Positions 1-11,313 of a DNA stretch of 60,000 nucleotides are shown here, one piece after another. Where the stretch lies: NCBI RefSeq assembly GCF_030272615.1, contig NC_081414.1:765379483-765439482 (forward strand), written 5' to 3'. This stretch comes from Cryptomeria japonica. Lineage: Eukaryota > Streptophyta > Pinopsida > Cupressales > Cupressaceae. Numbering within the stretch: position 1 is the first letter of the stretch; every line of letters starts with the position of its first letter. Made by a program: the position numbers and the translations under genes. The notes under the pieces are model-generated. The model made no database searches, was not told where the DNA came from, and saw only the letters and a program-made list of their open reading frames with translations.

Positions 1-823
1 CCTATTGCCTATATCAAATTCTTAGTTTTTTTTTAGCAGTTTCTGTTTCAATTAGTTTTTAGAGTTATTGTTTCTTCTTCTCGAGTTTTGAGTCTTGACC
101 TAAACAAGGAACATTTCTCACACAAAATATTCAAACTAGAACACATACCATCATGATTTGTATTATCCACTTCTGGATATGGGTCTTTTCTCTGTCATAG
201 TGGTATCCGTATAACTACCCTGTAGTTGTACTGTCGTAAATAAGGTTTATATTGCGCAGTTAACACAATCGTGCAAAACAATAGAAGCAGCCAAAGATTT
301 GTACTTTATAGTACTGTTTTAAATGGTTAAATTGCTTCTTGTTCTTTCAGCCCCTTCATACTATTGCCCCTTTTATAAATTATAATTTTTTTGAATATGC
401 TAGCTTAAAAAAATATAAATAGAGGCACTCCTTGCATGCACTGATATGCTATTTACCATGTAGCAAAGGATCCTTTATGAAGAGTGAATTAATCAAAACT
501 CTGGGCTGATAGCTTAATAAATAGAATAACAAAAATGTTGGTGAGCACACATGTAGGAGTAAGTATTTTGTTACAAGAAGGTAAAAGATAGGTCATTAAA
601 CTTCATTATATTGCAAGTTTATTCCTACGCATTACAAAATATTGAAAGGTTCATTTGCAATTAGACATTAGTTCAGTTGCTGCAGGGAAAATATGACACG
701 AAAAATCAAAGCTTTAACTTACAGAACATGTGGGTTACTACTACTAGTATGTTTTTTTTAAATTTTAGAAAATTGTGTGCATTTTGATATGAGCCTTACA
801 GCTAGATGCTAGTGATATTGCAG
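1..823 (+). other. Intron upstream of the PYL exon (no coding exon seen)
   Basis: AT-rich sequence with no supported reading frame. It ends in a pyrimidine/AG acceptor (attgcag) directly before the PYL exon at 824. In PYL7-10-type receptors a short first exon of about 40 codons precedes this exon. I could not find that exon here, so it probably lies left of the window and this stretch is intron 1. Confidence 0.6.
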
Positions 824-2850
824 GTATGGTCCATAGTCAGAACATTTGACCAACCCCAAAAGTATAAGCCCTTTGTTCATAGTTGCACAATGAGGGGTGA
901 TATCAGAGTAGGAAGCATAAGGAATGTGAACGTCAAAACTGGTCTACCAGCAACAGCTAGTGAAGAGAGATTAGAAATCTTGGATGACAATGAACATATT
1001 TTGAGCGTCAAAATTCTTGGTGGTGATCATCGGCTGAAGGTGAGATATTTTTACCTACAATGAACATTATACAGTAACCTTAATATAAATGCAGTTCACT
1101 TGGAACTTTTAATCTCGGTAGTTCAGAAACTTCCTGTTGAATCTTTGAACCTTGTGTAACTTTGAATTGGAAGAAAAGGGATGGATGGTAGCAAGTAGCA
1201 CCATTTGTAACATTCTAGAGGCCAGGGATGTATTGGTATCCATGTATCCTGAACAAAATCCAGTCTGGAGAGATGGGTATTCCTTCACTTTGTTCACATA
1301 ATTCTTATTATATGTTTTGTAGAATCATCATATGTATCCAATATTTCTTTTACTGGAATATTACTCCATTACTTTAGTTTTCCTTAGTCCATGTAATATT
1401 CAAAGGGTTGCTTCTGGAAACAATCTTTTGAATATTCCATTACTCTAATTCATTATCTATTTGAACTGTGACATTACCTATACAAAAACTTCACCAATTC
1501 TGAAGCAGAAGGATGCATTTTTCAGCTCTGATGCGCTAGCCATGTGGGCTGTTTCTAGCTTGTAGTAATTTTCTGTGTATGCCGTAGTTACAAGCTCTGG
1601 TCGTAGTGTCATGTCACATTTCCCTATGATGAGATTCGGATCCTCCACATTAATTAATATTTTTCTTCTATTCTCTCTCTCTACCCTAAAAATATACTTT
1701 AGCTCTTCTGCTGACAAAATGATTTAGGGGCAAACCTTGCTTTTTGGAAGCATTCGGCTACTTTTCTTTTAATTGGTTAGTTGACTGGTTAAGTGTCATC
1801 ATCATGGCAATCGCTTTACCCTGCCACTATATCAGGGCCTGCTGGACAAGGCATTATCTTGGAAGGATATGTTACTTTCAGTCTTGACCATATCATCAAA
1901 CTTTTTTTATTTTCTATGACCTTGTGGAGTGTTTCTATGTATTGGTCAAAGTTCTTGGGGTTGATCGTCCCCAAGTCAGTGTGGCCATAAATGTGGACCT
2001 CATCCCCCACCTTGAAAGAACTTGAATGCAGCACGAAACCACACTAACATTTTGAGTGTTGGGTGAAGGCTAAGTATATTTTGGAGGAAACAAAATTATG
2101 CTACTTAGCAAGAAGTATAGCACTAATAAAATCTTTCATTTGTTTTCATAAACCTATAGGTCCATTTGACTATATTCTATAGCTCTATGGCTCGAAATTC
2201 TTAAATTTGTCTATCATGTAGCAAGTTGATTTGATTTTGACGAAGATAGTTTCTGGATTCAATTGTGTTTTGGTTTTTCATCAATGTTTGGGATCATACT
2301 CTAATCTATTATAAGATGAAAAAACTAACACACAATGGAATTCAGAAACTATCTTCATCAATTCATGGATTGTGAAAAATTAATGTATTTAATTTATAAG
2401 ATGAAAAAACTAACACATAATCAGATCCAGAAACTATCTTCATCGATTTATGGATTGTAAAAAATTAATTTATTTGATTTATAAGATGAAAACACATAAT
2501 CAAATCTAAAAACTATCTTCATCAATTAATGGATTGTGAAAAATAAATGTATTTTAATTCGACTCTGTTTTGAAATTCTCAAATGGTCATGTGGGGTTTT
2601 GAAATTTGACTCTGTGTGGCTGTGGCTGCAGAATTACTCTTCAACAGTGACAGTTCATCCAGAGATGATAGATGGGAGGCCAGGCACTATGGTAATTGAA
2701 TCATATGTGGTTGATGTTCCAGATGGAAACACCAAGGAAGAAACCTGTTACTTTGTAGAAGCATTAGTCAAATGCAATCTCAAGTCCCTTGCGGATGTGG
2801 CAGAAAAATTGGCATCACAGCACCACACAGAACTTCTGGAGAGAGCATAG
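824..2850 (+). CDS. PYL: Abscisic acid receptor, PYR/PYL/RCAR family (subfamily I, PYL7-10-like), 5'-partial
   Basis: Coding exons are 824-1039 (72 codons, starts [17 protein letters not shown]) and 2632-2850 (72 codons plus TAG). They are joined in phase 0 by a 1,592-bp intron with donor AAG|GTGAGA and acceptor CTGCAG|AAT. Seen: the START/Bet v 1-fold receptor signature, with a gate loop TGLPA, the latch GGDHRL, the central [18 protein letters not shown] stretch, and a C-terminal helix [14 protein letters not shown]. The lysine after FDQPQKY corresponds to the carboxylate-binding lysine of PYR1. Known for the family: a soluble ABA receptor which, when hormone-bound, closes gate and latch and inhibits clade A PP2C phosphatases. 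With a typical first exon the protein would be about 185 aa, the normal length. The gate is usually SGLPA; here Ser is Thr. No stop or frameshift is present, so the gene is probably functional. Member assignment within subfamily I is approximate. Confidence 0.95.
1478..2034 (-). pseudogene. Antisense protein-like fragments inside the PYL intron (unrecognised)
   Basis: Two minus-strand open stretches, 2034-1816 (72 codons) and 1717-1478 (79 codons), lie in the 1.6-kb PYL intron. Their composition looks protein-like rather than AT-rich noise: the first contains [18 protein letters not shown] and ends near [11 protein letters not shown], the second contains [20 protein letters not shown]. The second begins just after a TTTTGTCAG that could be a splice acceptor, so the two might be exons of one captured gene fragment. 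I do not recognise the family. They could also be chance open frames. Confidence 0.3.
2240..2557. repeat. Intronic tandem repeat with an inverted copy
   Basis: Three tandem units of roughly 85-90 bp run from about 2311 to 2557, each containing a run like ATAAGATGAAAAAACTAACA, then AGAAACTATCTTCATC and ATGGATTGTGAAAAATTAAT. At 2240-2283 there is an inverted copy of the core (GAAGATAGTTTCTGGATTC ... TTTTTCATC), so the intron transcript could fold into a long hairpin. This looks like a decayed MITE or foldback insertion. Confidence 0.65.
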
Positions 2851-3450
2851 TCTGAGGCGGGACCATATACCCAAACTATTTTTCCACACCATTGTGAAAA
2901 CCTGCATCTTGGGCCTAGCTGGATGTGTTTTGGAGGCAGAAAGCTTTGAAGTTCTACTTCCCATATTTCTATTTCTATTTGAAAAAGACTAGTGTTACTC
3001 TCTCTTGTAAGAATTTTGTGGGGTCAAAGGGTGTTCTATGTTTTTCCCCGAACACAGCCTAGAAGTGGGTATAATGAATTTGACATGGCCTATAGAGGAG
3101 ATATACATACTAAGAAAGGTTCTCATGTTGCTTCCTACTTTTGCCTACCAGGGAAACCTGTTACTCTTGTGGTCCGGAATGGAGCCTTGGGCTCCTGTGG
3201 CTTTGTGTGCATGTCATATTGAATGTCTATAAACTGTAATTTATATGTTTGAGAGTCCGAAAACCTGCAGAAATTCTTATTTTCCATTTCCTTGGAAACC
3301 ATCATACATATATGATCTATATGGTAGTGGTGTAATCTTTTTTCTTTTCACCTGGAGATCTTTTCTGTTGCAAATTTCCTATCATAATTTTACTACCAAA
3401 AGAAGTCATTGCACACTCTCCACATCATTCTCGTTCAACCGATTATAATA
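2851..3450 (+). other. Probable 3' UTR and downstream flank of the PYL gene
   Basis: Sequence after the PYL stop codon. It has scattered short open frames in several frames but no protein-like content. T-rich and TGTA/AATT-rich stretches around 3190-3250 would fit a plant polyadenylation region, but no exact site can be fixed from sequence alone. Confidence 0.45.
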
Positions 3451-4199
3451 TAAACATAATTTATCATAATATAGATGAACACCCGTAACCTAATAAGCAA
3501 TTAACAATTCAATACAGTAATTATGACTGTAGCCCGATGGGACATATTCAAGCCATCTGTGTATAGTTAAAAATTATAAAAATCACCAAACTTTTGATAT
3601 TTAGTTCGGTGTAAGGGCACGGATGGTATGCAGCATTCACACGTAATATCTTCACAGAATCAGCAATTTAAAAAGAAAATCCCACTTTAATTTTTTAATA
3701 TAATTAAAAACCATTTTTATTAATTTATATAAATTCAATCTTCAATGACGGCATATAATTTGGAAATGTCAAGGTCAATGCGTTATTTTTTTAAGTACCC
3801 AGCTTTTCTACTATATTACCTTTAGAAAAGATGCATTACACTAATTAAATGCCAATTTTTTAATATGAAATCGGATGGTTATTTAAAGAGTAAATATGTA
3901 TATTATATAATATATTCTTACCAAAAGTATTATTGATTTTAAAAAGAATACAAAGGATTATTTTAACAAGGATGAATTTGTATGTTATATTATATTATTT
4001 ATATCATATTGTATTATTTAGTTTAAATGTTCAATAAAAACAAGTAAAATAAATAAGTGGAATTTTATAGTATGTGAAATAATATGATGATTATTTTTAA
4101 TTGTATAGATTTTGAGTTGAAGTAAAATGTGCCTTATATATTTAGAGGTATCCAAATACAAAAGTAGTGAGACTTAATAAAAGGTAATATAGGGGCATC
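3451..4199. other. AT-rich intergenic DNA, nothing recognised
   Basis: Very AT-rich (long runs of TTAAAT and TATATTAT types). I see no reading frame, no terminal repeats and no structural RNA here. Confidence 0.5.
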
Positions 4200-5664
4200 A
4201 AATTAAAGGGTTTATTGACTATGCTCACATCAATTTAAACCATTGGATTCTATAATTATCCAACCAATTGAAATTGCACAGAACCAATTTTTCAACTATA
4301 TCTCGTGTGCCAAAAACGGTGTTTGGATGTTCAAGATATGCCTCCCGGAGTGCAAAAAAGAACTTATGGCTTTGACGTTAAAAAAAAACAAACATCAAAA
4401 CAACAAAAAAAAAAGATCAAACCTCTAGATCTGAAGACAACTCGGAAAGAGTTTTTCGACGCCTATTCGTTTGCCAAAATCCGACTCCGTTTGCCTAAGT
4501 TATTGCAAAAAAACGACTTTGCTATCAAAAAGACTTTCAAGAGGGGTTTGACGGTGACTAGGTGGAGCTGCCGGTAGTGGCGGGTTAGTCGGTGGTGTCT
4601 GCAAGCGGTGGCGGTCACCGTTGACGGTTACCATCGCTACTGTTGGCCGCGATGGTGAGTAAATCGCCAGCGGCAGTGGTTTCGGTGATTGGTGTCATGA
4701 CCGTAGTGGTGCGGAGACCGCATCGGCCTGGGCACGCCATTAAATTGCCCAATTTTTTTTTTTGATATTTTTTCTTGAAATGTGTGCCCAAAAGGGCAAA
4801 AAAACCCCCCCAAAATTGTAGGGGTTGGAGTTGTCCAAATTGGACAAATTTGATATGAAAATGGGGGTTTTTGGGTAGTCTGAGCTCAACCGTGAAGTTT
4901 GTTTGAGCCCAAAATGCTTAGAAACAAAGAAGCACCCCATATTCAAATAAAAAACTCTGAAAATTTTGAAACCCTAGCCTCCAAAAAATTCTTCTAAAAA
5001 ATCAAGAACAAGTAGAAGCAAATGTAAGCTCTGATACCATGAAGAAGTTGATAAATACAACTTTAGAGACCCCAAGAACACCTGCAAGAAAAATACATGT
5101 CACAAGAGAAGAATGAAGACAAAAAAACAATAATGGCTCTGAAGAAAAATATTATCATTCAAAGAGGGAATGAAAAAGAAATACAATACAATCCTTATAA
5201 AAGGAGATTATGCAACTCGAAATTTGTGCAACCCTAAAAGAATAATGTGTATTTAATAATACCTACAATATTATTTAATGTCTAAGTTTAGTTTAAGGGT
5301 AGAGGATAATAAACTAATAATTACTAGCTAATACACGATAACTCAACATATAGAAACACAATGCATGAATCAGTCATGTATGCATAAAAAACATAATAGA
5401 CTAATTAATGCATGAAACTCTTCAAATCTAAACATAGCTTGTTTTTCCTAGTTTGCATTATGCATGGAGATAAATATTAATTAATTAACTAACTAATAAA
5501 TGCCAATAATTAATTACTAACTAAAGCATCGATTATTTAGTGGATTAATATAATTGACTAATTAATATATGAATTATTTATTCCAACATATTAAATGCAA
5601 TGAATGTTGATGTTAAGGTAAATTTAAGTAGTGGATTTTGTTTCTATTTGGAGTAATGGGACAC
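4200..5664 (-). mobile_element. Ty1/copia-type fragment: leader, tRNA-Met primer site and LTR (antisense)
   Basis: The 12-nt run GCTCTGATACCA at 5028-5039 is the reverse complement of the initiator-Met-tRNA primer-binding site used by most plant copia elements. It is followed directly by TG at 5040, so on the minus strand an LTR ends in CA immediately before the PBS. The LTR would run on the plus strand from 5040, is interrupted at 5664 by gypsy element A, and resumes at 17644 to end about 17685 (...CATCAACA). A TATA-like CTTATAAAAGG lies near 5196-5206. The stretch 4200-5027 would be the untranslated leader, including a GC-rich GGCGGT-type patch at 4560-4740. I see no gag frame, so the copy is truncated or incomplete. 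PBS and left LTR end are well supported; the outer limit is inferred. Confidence 0.6.
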
Positions 5665-6841
5665 TGTATATACCTAAAAATGGTCTGAAGATAATTAATT
5701 AAATAAACAATTATTTAATTGATCCCCTTTCCTAATTTAATTGAATTCATGAGCAATTTGATTAAATTTTCCCTTTCATGTACTTATTAATAAATCTAAG
5801 GATTTATTTAATAGGTTCATTTTAATAGTCTCATTTTGATTAATTAATTCAAATTAATTAGTCCTCCCCCCATTCAATCAATTCTTCTAATCCCCTAATT
5901 AATTAAAACAAATCAATTTATGAGTTGTTGAAAATTAATTTGTCTTTTCCTATTATTTAAATTTTTAAATTCAAATTACCCACATGCCTCCTAACTTCTA
6001 ACCACCTAACCTAACCATCCCTCTAACCTAACCCATTCCACCTAACCTTGGGTTTAACTAACCCTATCCTATCTTGCACATCCTAACCTCCTTATCCTAA
6101 CCTCCTATGGTGTGGATATTCTTCCCTTGAGATACATGGCACTTTGGCCACATGTCTCCCCTCTTGGACACTTGCCCTCTTATGAGAAAAGCTCCTTGAC
6201 ACTTGTCACCATAGAGATGACAAGTGTCCCTTCCTCCAATCTCTTCTCCAACCTCCTCCAATTTCACCCTTGATATCTTCAAACTCAATCTTGACCGTTG
6301 ATTTCTACCACCTCACCCCCGGCCTTGGAAATCCTATAAATATTCCCCATTTTGGAGCACAAAGGATCCCATCTCATTATCAATTTAGGCATTATTATTA
6401 TAGGCATATCCATTTTAGCATATCATTTAAGCATTGTTATTATAGGCAGTTGCATCTTAGGTCTACTTTAATTTGATCATTTTCTAGAATAATTGTTGAA
6501 TCATGTAGCTTAATCAATCTCTATTCTAGTTTAATTTCATGATCATCATAGCTTAATCATGCATATCATTAGCTTAATTATCCTCTTGGATCAATCTAGC
6601 ATAATCAATCTCATCTAGCTTGCATATCATTATCATTTCAAATCCTCCGTCTAGGTGTAGTCAAGTCACTGGGATTGCTTATCCAGATCTGAGAGAAAAT
6701 TCATAATCGCATCTCTTAGGAGGCGATAGGTCGCTTTGTCATGGTTTATCTTTCATTTGATTTTATTTGCTAGCCATGCTTGTAATGATCTATTGAGTGT
6801 TTGTGTTGCAGCTGCAGGTACCACACTTCACAGACACGATA
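5665..6841 (+). repeat. 5' LTR of element A
   Basis: Starts TGTATATACCTAAAAATGG and ends ...CACGATA, aligning with the 3' LTR, which ends ...CATGACA; the terminal CA has mutated to TA in this copy. A TATA box (TATAAATA) at 6335-6342 marks the probable U3/R promoter. It has one copy of the roughly 116-bp block that is doubled in the 3' LTR. Confidence 0.9.
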
Positions 6842-6843
6842 TT

Positions 6844-6862
6844 TTGGCACCCATCGTGAGGC
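6844..6862 (+). other. Primer-binding site of element A
   Basis: TTGGCACCCATCGTGAGGC follows the 5' LTR after two bases. Its form is like the TTGGCGCCCACCGTGGGGC-type primer sites of many plant Tat-related gypsy elements. I have not matched it to a specific tRNA. Confidence 0.6.
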
Positions 6863-8941
6863 CGAAAATCTCATTTTTGGCCTCTTAGCATCATCAATTT
6901 TTCAATATAGCAGGTTTCTAACCGGGTTTAATTCAGAATCTCGTACGAGTTCCTTTGAATTATCGTACGAGTTTCTTTGTTTACTCATACGAGAATGTGA
7001 GAATACTCGTATGAGTAGGTGAGAATAATCTTACAAAATTTTGCTTCTATGTTTTCAAAACAGATTACATTTTAGGGTTTTCATGCTTCAATTTGGCTAT
7101 TACTAATGCTAACCCTGGTTTGTTTGTGAAATTTTCTAGCAGCCTAACTGGTTTTTGCTGGACAATTGTTGAAGATTACGCTTGTCAAAGCTTCATTTCA
7201 TTAAAACAACATGACTACTAACGTATCTATTTTGCAGGTTGCCTAAGGAGAACTTAACCAAACTTTGTGTCTTCTTTAAGTTTTCTAGGCACACTTATTT
7301 TGCTAATGGTAAATGAATATCTTGTTTTCTATGCTTGAGAAGTTGTCTAAAAGGTAGGAGAGTATTCTCTTGTCCATTTGGACAATCAGAAATCCCGACC
7401 TTTGAAGCACTTCTATGTTTGAGATTTGATTACCTTTAGCAGGCCTGTCATAGTGGGAAAAAGTAATCACCCTGTAAGAACGACCCAAGTGAGTACACCT
7501 AGACCTAAGATTTCCAACTCACTCTAAAAAATAGGCCTCTCAGGATTAAAGTCTCGGATGATGGGATTATTTGAGTTTTTTCTTTTGAGATCTCTCATAT
7601 CGTACATTTAGTAGGGCCTCGCGGTCTCAATCACGCTTGCGTGACTACTTCTTGTTTCGGTACCTTGTAGGGCTATAGGCCTCAATCGCGCTTGCATGAC
7701 TACAAGGGGTAATTTCAAATGGAAACCCTTACTACGAACCCTAAGATAGAGGCTACTCGATTCACCTCCGAAAGGGGGATAATCTTTGTGCAAGAGAGAT
7801 AGTAACTCTCCCAAGACACTTGCCATATCGTGCCCCCATTAGCGTTTGGAGTCGGATAATACGACATTGAGAATCTATTGTGTGAGACTCAACGGCCGTA
7901 TTCTGATTAGCTACTGAGTGTGTACCTAAGTTTGCAAGCAAATGTTTTCTCTCTCAGCCAACTTCCTTAGGATTTAACATGATGTGCTTGAGGTCACTTA
8001 TCATATCATGTGTTTGTTGTGTCTTCATCCTTAAAGCAGAAAATCAAACATCTAAAACTGAAAAAACGGAAGCAAAACATCAAACTTCATTGATAAAAAA
8101 TTTATCCAAACAAAATTTTTATCTCTGTTTTGTCCTCAGTTGTACGAGTTTTCTAGTTTGTCGTACGAAAAATCTAATTTATCATCTGGTTCAATAAGAA
8201 TTGTCGTACGAGTTAGTTTAGTAGAGGATTTTGTGTTATCTTTTGTCGTCTGGTTCTGTGAGAAAGCTCGTACGAGTTTATGCATTTGTCATGTGAGATT
8301 TTTAGTTTGTCGTATGAGCCTGTCTAAATTGTCATCCGGGGCTCTATAAACTGTCGTACAAATTTTTGTCTCTGTCGGTCCAGAGCTGTCTTCTTGCATG
8401 TCTTTTTTAGATCTCTCATATTTGCTTGATCAATTTATAGTGAGCATAGACACCTGATATTTGTCATTTTGTGCTTAGATTGTCTTCTTGGTTCGCTTGG
8501 TAAAGTTATCATTTGTCAAATTGGATTCTAGAAATAGACACCTCAAGATTTTCAAGTAGTCACCTTCAACAAGTTCAAGATCTAAACATTTGAAAGTGCA
8601 TTATCACCCTCTTTGGTAAACTGATCACTCAAAACATAGTTTCTCATCAGGATCTATCATCCTTTATCACGAAACTTCAACGTTTGGTCAGGATAACCTT
8701 TTCCCACATCGTAGGATACATTGTCCTATTAGACTTGGTTTTTATCAAAACCATCATCATTGCACTCCAAAACCGAAGATCGAAAAACTTGCAAACTTTT
8801 AAACGCTTGAATTATCTTTTCATGTCATATCACTCTATCATATCTACATTGGCAGTTGGTCACTTATCGAAACACCTTTTAGACAATCGGATCCCTGAAA
8901 CATAAATTGAAACATTTGAAATAAGTGAAAATCATAGCAAC
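6863..8941 (+). other. Untranslated leader of element A with CGTACGAG repeats
   Basis: About 2 kb without supported coding content. Short CpG palindromes of the form TCGTACGAGTT occur in two clusters: about 6944-7020 (four copies, some as CATACGAG or CGTATGAG) and about 8140-8365 (about eight copies, 20-60 bp apart). A second local duplication, CTCAATCRCGCTTGCRTGACTAC, occurs twice at about 7625-7705. Long repeat-bearing leaders are common in Tat elements. Confidence 0.6.
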
Positions 8942-11310
8942 ATGGCATACCAAAGCAAAATACAAGAAGAAGACATAACAAGCCAACATATCAGAGAAAT
9001 CAAACAAGTCCAAAATCAAAATCCAACTATGTCAAAACCTCACAAGGATTCAAATGCATCTCCAAAGAAAGGTAGCTCTTTTATACAACTCTTAAAAGGT
9101 CCCTAAAGGATTTTGCTGAGGAAGATCAAAATCGCACACCTATGTCTAGTAATGGATCATCCCCCCATAAGCAAATTGACTCTCTAAAGGCATCTACTCC
9201 TACGCCTCTTGAAAGCTTGCAAGAACCTTCCATAGCATCATCACCAAACAATACACCCAAAGATGAAGTTCCCCAAGGGATATCCATGATTGCCATCAAA
9301 TCTATTTCAAAGGATCATGTTCAAAGCCCATCTCCTTTATATCTAAGCATCGATTCCTTGCAACATCCCCATAACGCTCCCTTACAAATTGAAGTCCTCA
9401 TTCATAGAACACTCATTAAACGTGTCCTAATAGATGAGGGAGTTGGCTTAAACATTTGCTCATTGAGTCTTGTTCGTGCTCTAGGTTATTCAAAAGATGC
9501 AATTGATCCTCAGAAAAAGATCACCATCAAAGCATATGATGAAGAAGAGCATTCCTCTAAAGGAATTGTGATTTTACCCATCAGAGTGGGACCTTTGCAG
9601 AAAGACACAACATGCCAAGTTCTAGACTTGGACTTATCGTACAACACTCTTAGGAAGACCCTGAATACATGACATACAAGTTGTTCCATCAACATATCAT
9701 CGGTGCCTAAAATTTCCCTACAATGGGCAAGAAATCACGATTTCAGCATATTCAAATCCATTTCAGTACTGTAGTAATCTCAAACCAGTTCAAGAGGTCA
9801 TTGTTCCTCACGATAGGGAGGCATCGTCTTCAAACACACAATCCAAAGAAAAATCATTTGCCTCAATTTTGTCAAGTATGGAAAAATAAATGCAACTAAG
9901 AGATCAAGGGAACGGAGAATATTCAATATCACAATTACCATTCTCTCCTAAGTCCTATGAAAAACCATCAAATTCTAAACAACAACCAATTGTGAAACAT
10001 CTTCCAATATTTGATGGAGCATTTGTTAGTGTTGGGACCTTATTAGAGGAAACAAAAGACAAATATGTGCTACAGTGGCTATACAAGGATGAATAAATCC
10101 AACAAAAGATCAACAATGTTAGAATACCCACTGAAAAGTATGGAAAAGGGATTTAACATTCTTCAAAAAATGGGATACACTGGAACGAGTCCTATAGGAA
10201 AAAGAAAAGAAGGTATCTCAGAACCTATCCAACCTTACACTCAGCAGGGTACAGACAAAGCAGACTTAGGGTATGGTCAAGTTACTCTACTAGAAGAAAC
10301 ATCTTCTAGCCAACAACAAGAGGAATACGAAAATAGACAGGAACAACGTGCAATTGAAAGGGAAGAAGCATCAACCAAGCAACAAGAACAAGCAAACATG
10401 AAATGGAAAAAGAAGCAAGCTTCAAATCAACAAGAAAAACAAACTAAAAGCACCTCCCAAGCAGCATTAACTCTCAATCAAAACAAGCACGAACCTAGTA
10501 CTACTCAAGGCGAACTCATAACAAGGTTGACAAAACTCAATCTCAGTCCAGAAGAGGTTGAATATGAAAGAAGAAAAGATATAGCAAGAAAAGAAGAAGA
10601 AACAAATCAAACACTATATGAACAAATCCGTAGATTGCAAGCTGCAAGTGAGACATATCCTAATGAATGGGAATGGGATTCCTATCACTCTGAAGAATCC
10701 ACTGAAGGAAATTGCTTTGAGGAAGATGTAGGAGTCGATGCAGTTCACACGTATGTAGGGCAAACATTAGGAACTATCCCACTTGAATTAGAATCACATT
10801 TGGTTGACTTGGACTTAATTGTGGACTATCAGGAGCTCCTCGTGCGAGGTCATTTTGATGAGAGTACCGTTCTAGACATTGACATACATATCAATTTTTT
10901 TTGACACATCTATCATGACCCTTGATACCCTCGAAACATCTCAACCTGATGACCCCCTACCTCTAATCCACCCTGAACTAATTGATTGGGAAAATGAAAG
11001 ACATACTGCCATTGATACCTTTCCTAATGACCATGCCATATTTGTATATCTTAATGCAATCGAACCCGCAACAACTTTCACCAAGAATTTCAAGAACGCA
11101 TCTTCTAGTCAAGTGGGTGCCAAATCTCCTAGTTGCAAAAGTGAAAATAAAAAAAACAATATCAGGTCTAATGCTGAAAACCATTTCTTGGCAACATTAG
11201 ATTAGGAAAAAGTAAAAAGAAAGGACACATCTAACGGTGAAAATATCCTCAAGGCATCGGAAGATGGGATATTTGACACTTTACCTGCACACTATCAAGA
11301 AAGGTCATCC
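8942..11310 (+). pseudogene. Gag/protease remnant and G-patch-like linker of element A
   Basis: An ATG at 8942 opens about 54 codons that end in TAA. Coding resumes at 9142-9672 with a retropepsin region in which the expected VLIDGG active-site motif reads VLIDEG; the frame breaks before the closing LGRPW-type motif. Then 9890-10096 and 10065-10904 cover the linker, including GFNILQKMGYTGTSPIGKRK, which matches the G-patch-like segment of element C. A further frame at 10879-11205 continues the acidic linker. The Gag body with the zinc knuckle seen in element C is missing, so a large part of gag has been deleted. At least three stops or frameshifts make it a pseudogene. Confidence 0.8.
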
Positions 11311-11313
11311 ATT

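Noticed and set aside
4560-4740. GC-rich GGCGGT patch as a CpG island or gene start
   Set aside because: No reading frame; it lies in what looks like the leader of an antisense copia element.
6097-6288. Minus-strand open frame repeated at 16896-17087
   Set aside because: It is present twice only because it lies in the two LTRs of element A; low-complexity content, no start context.
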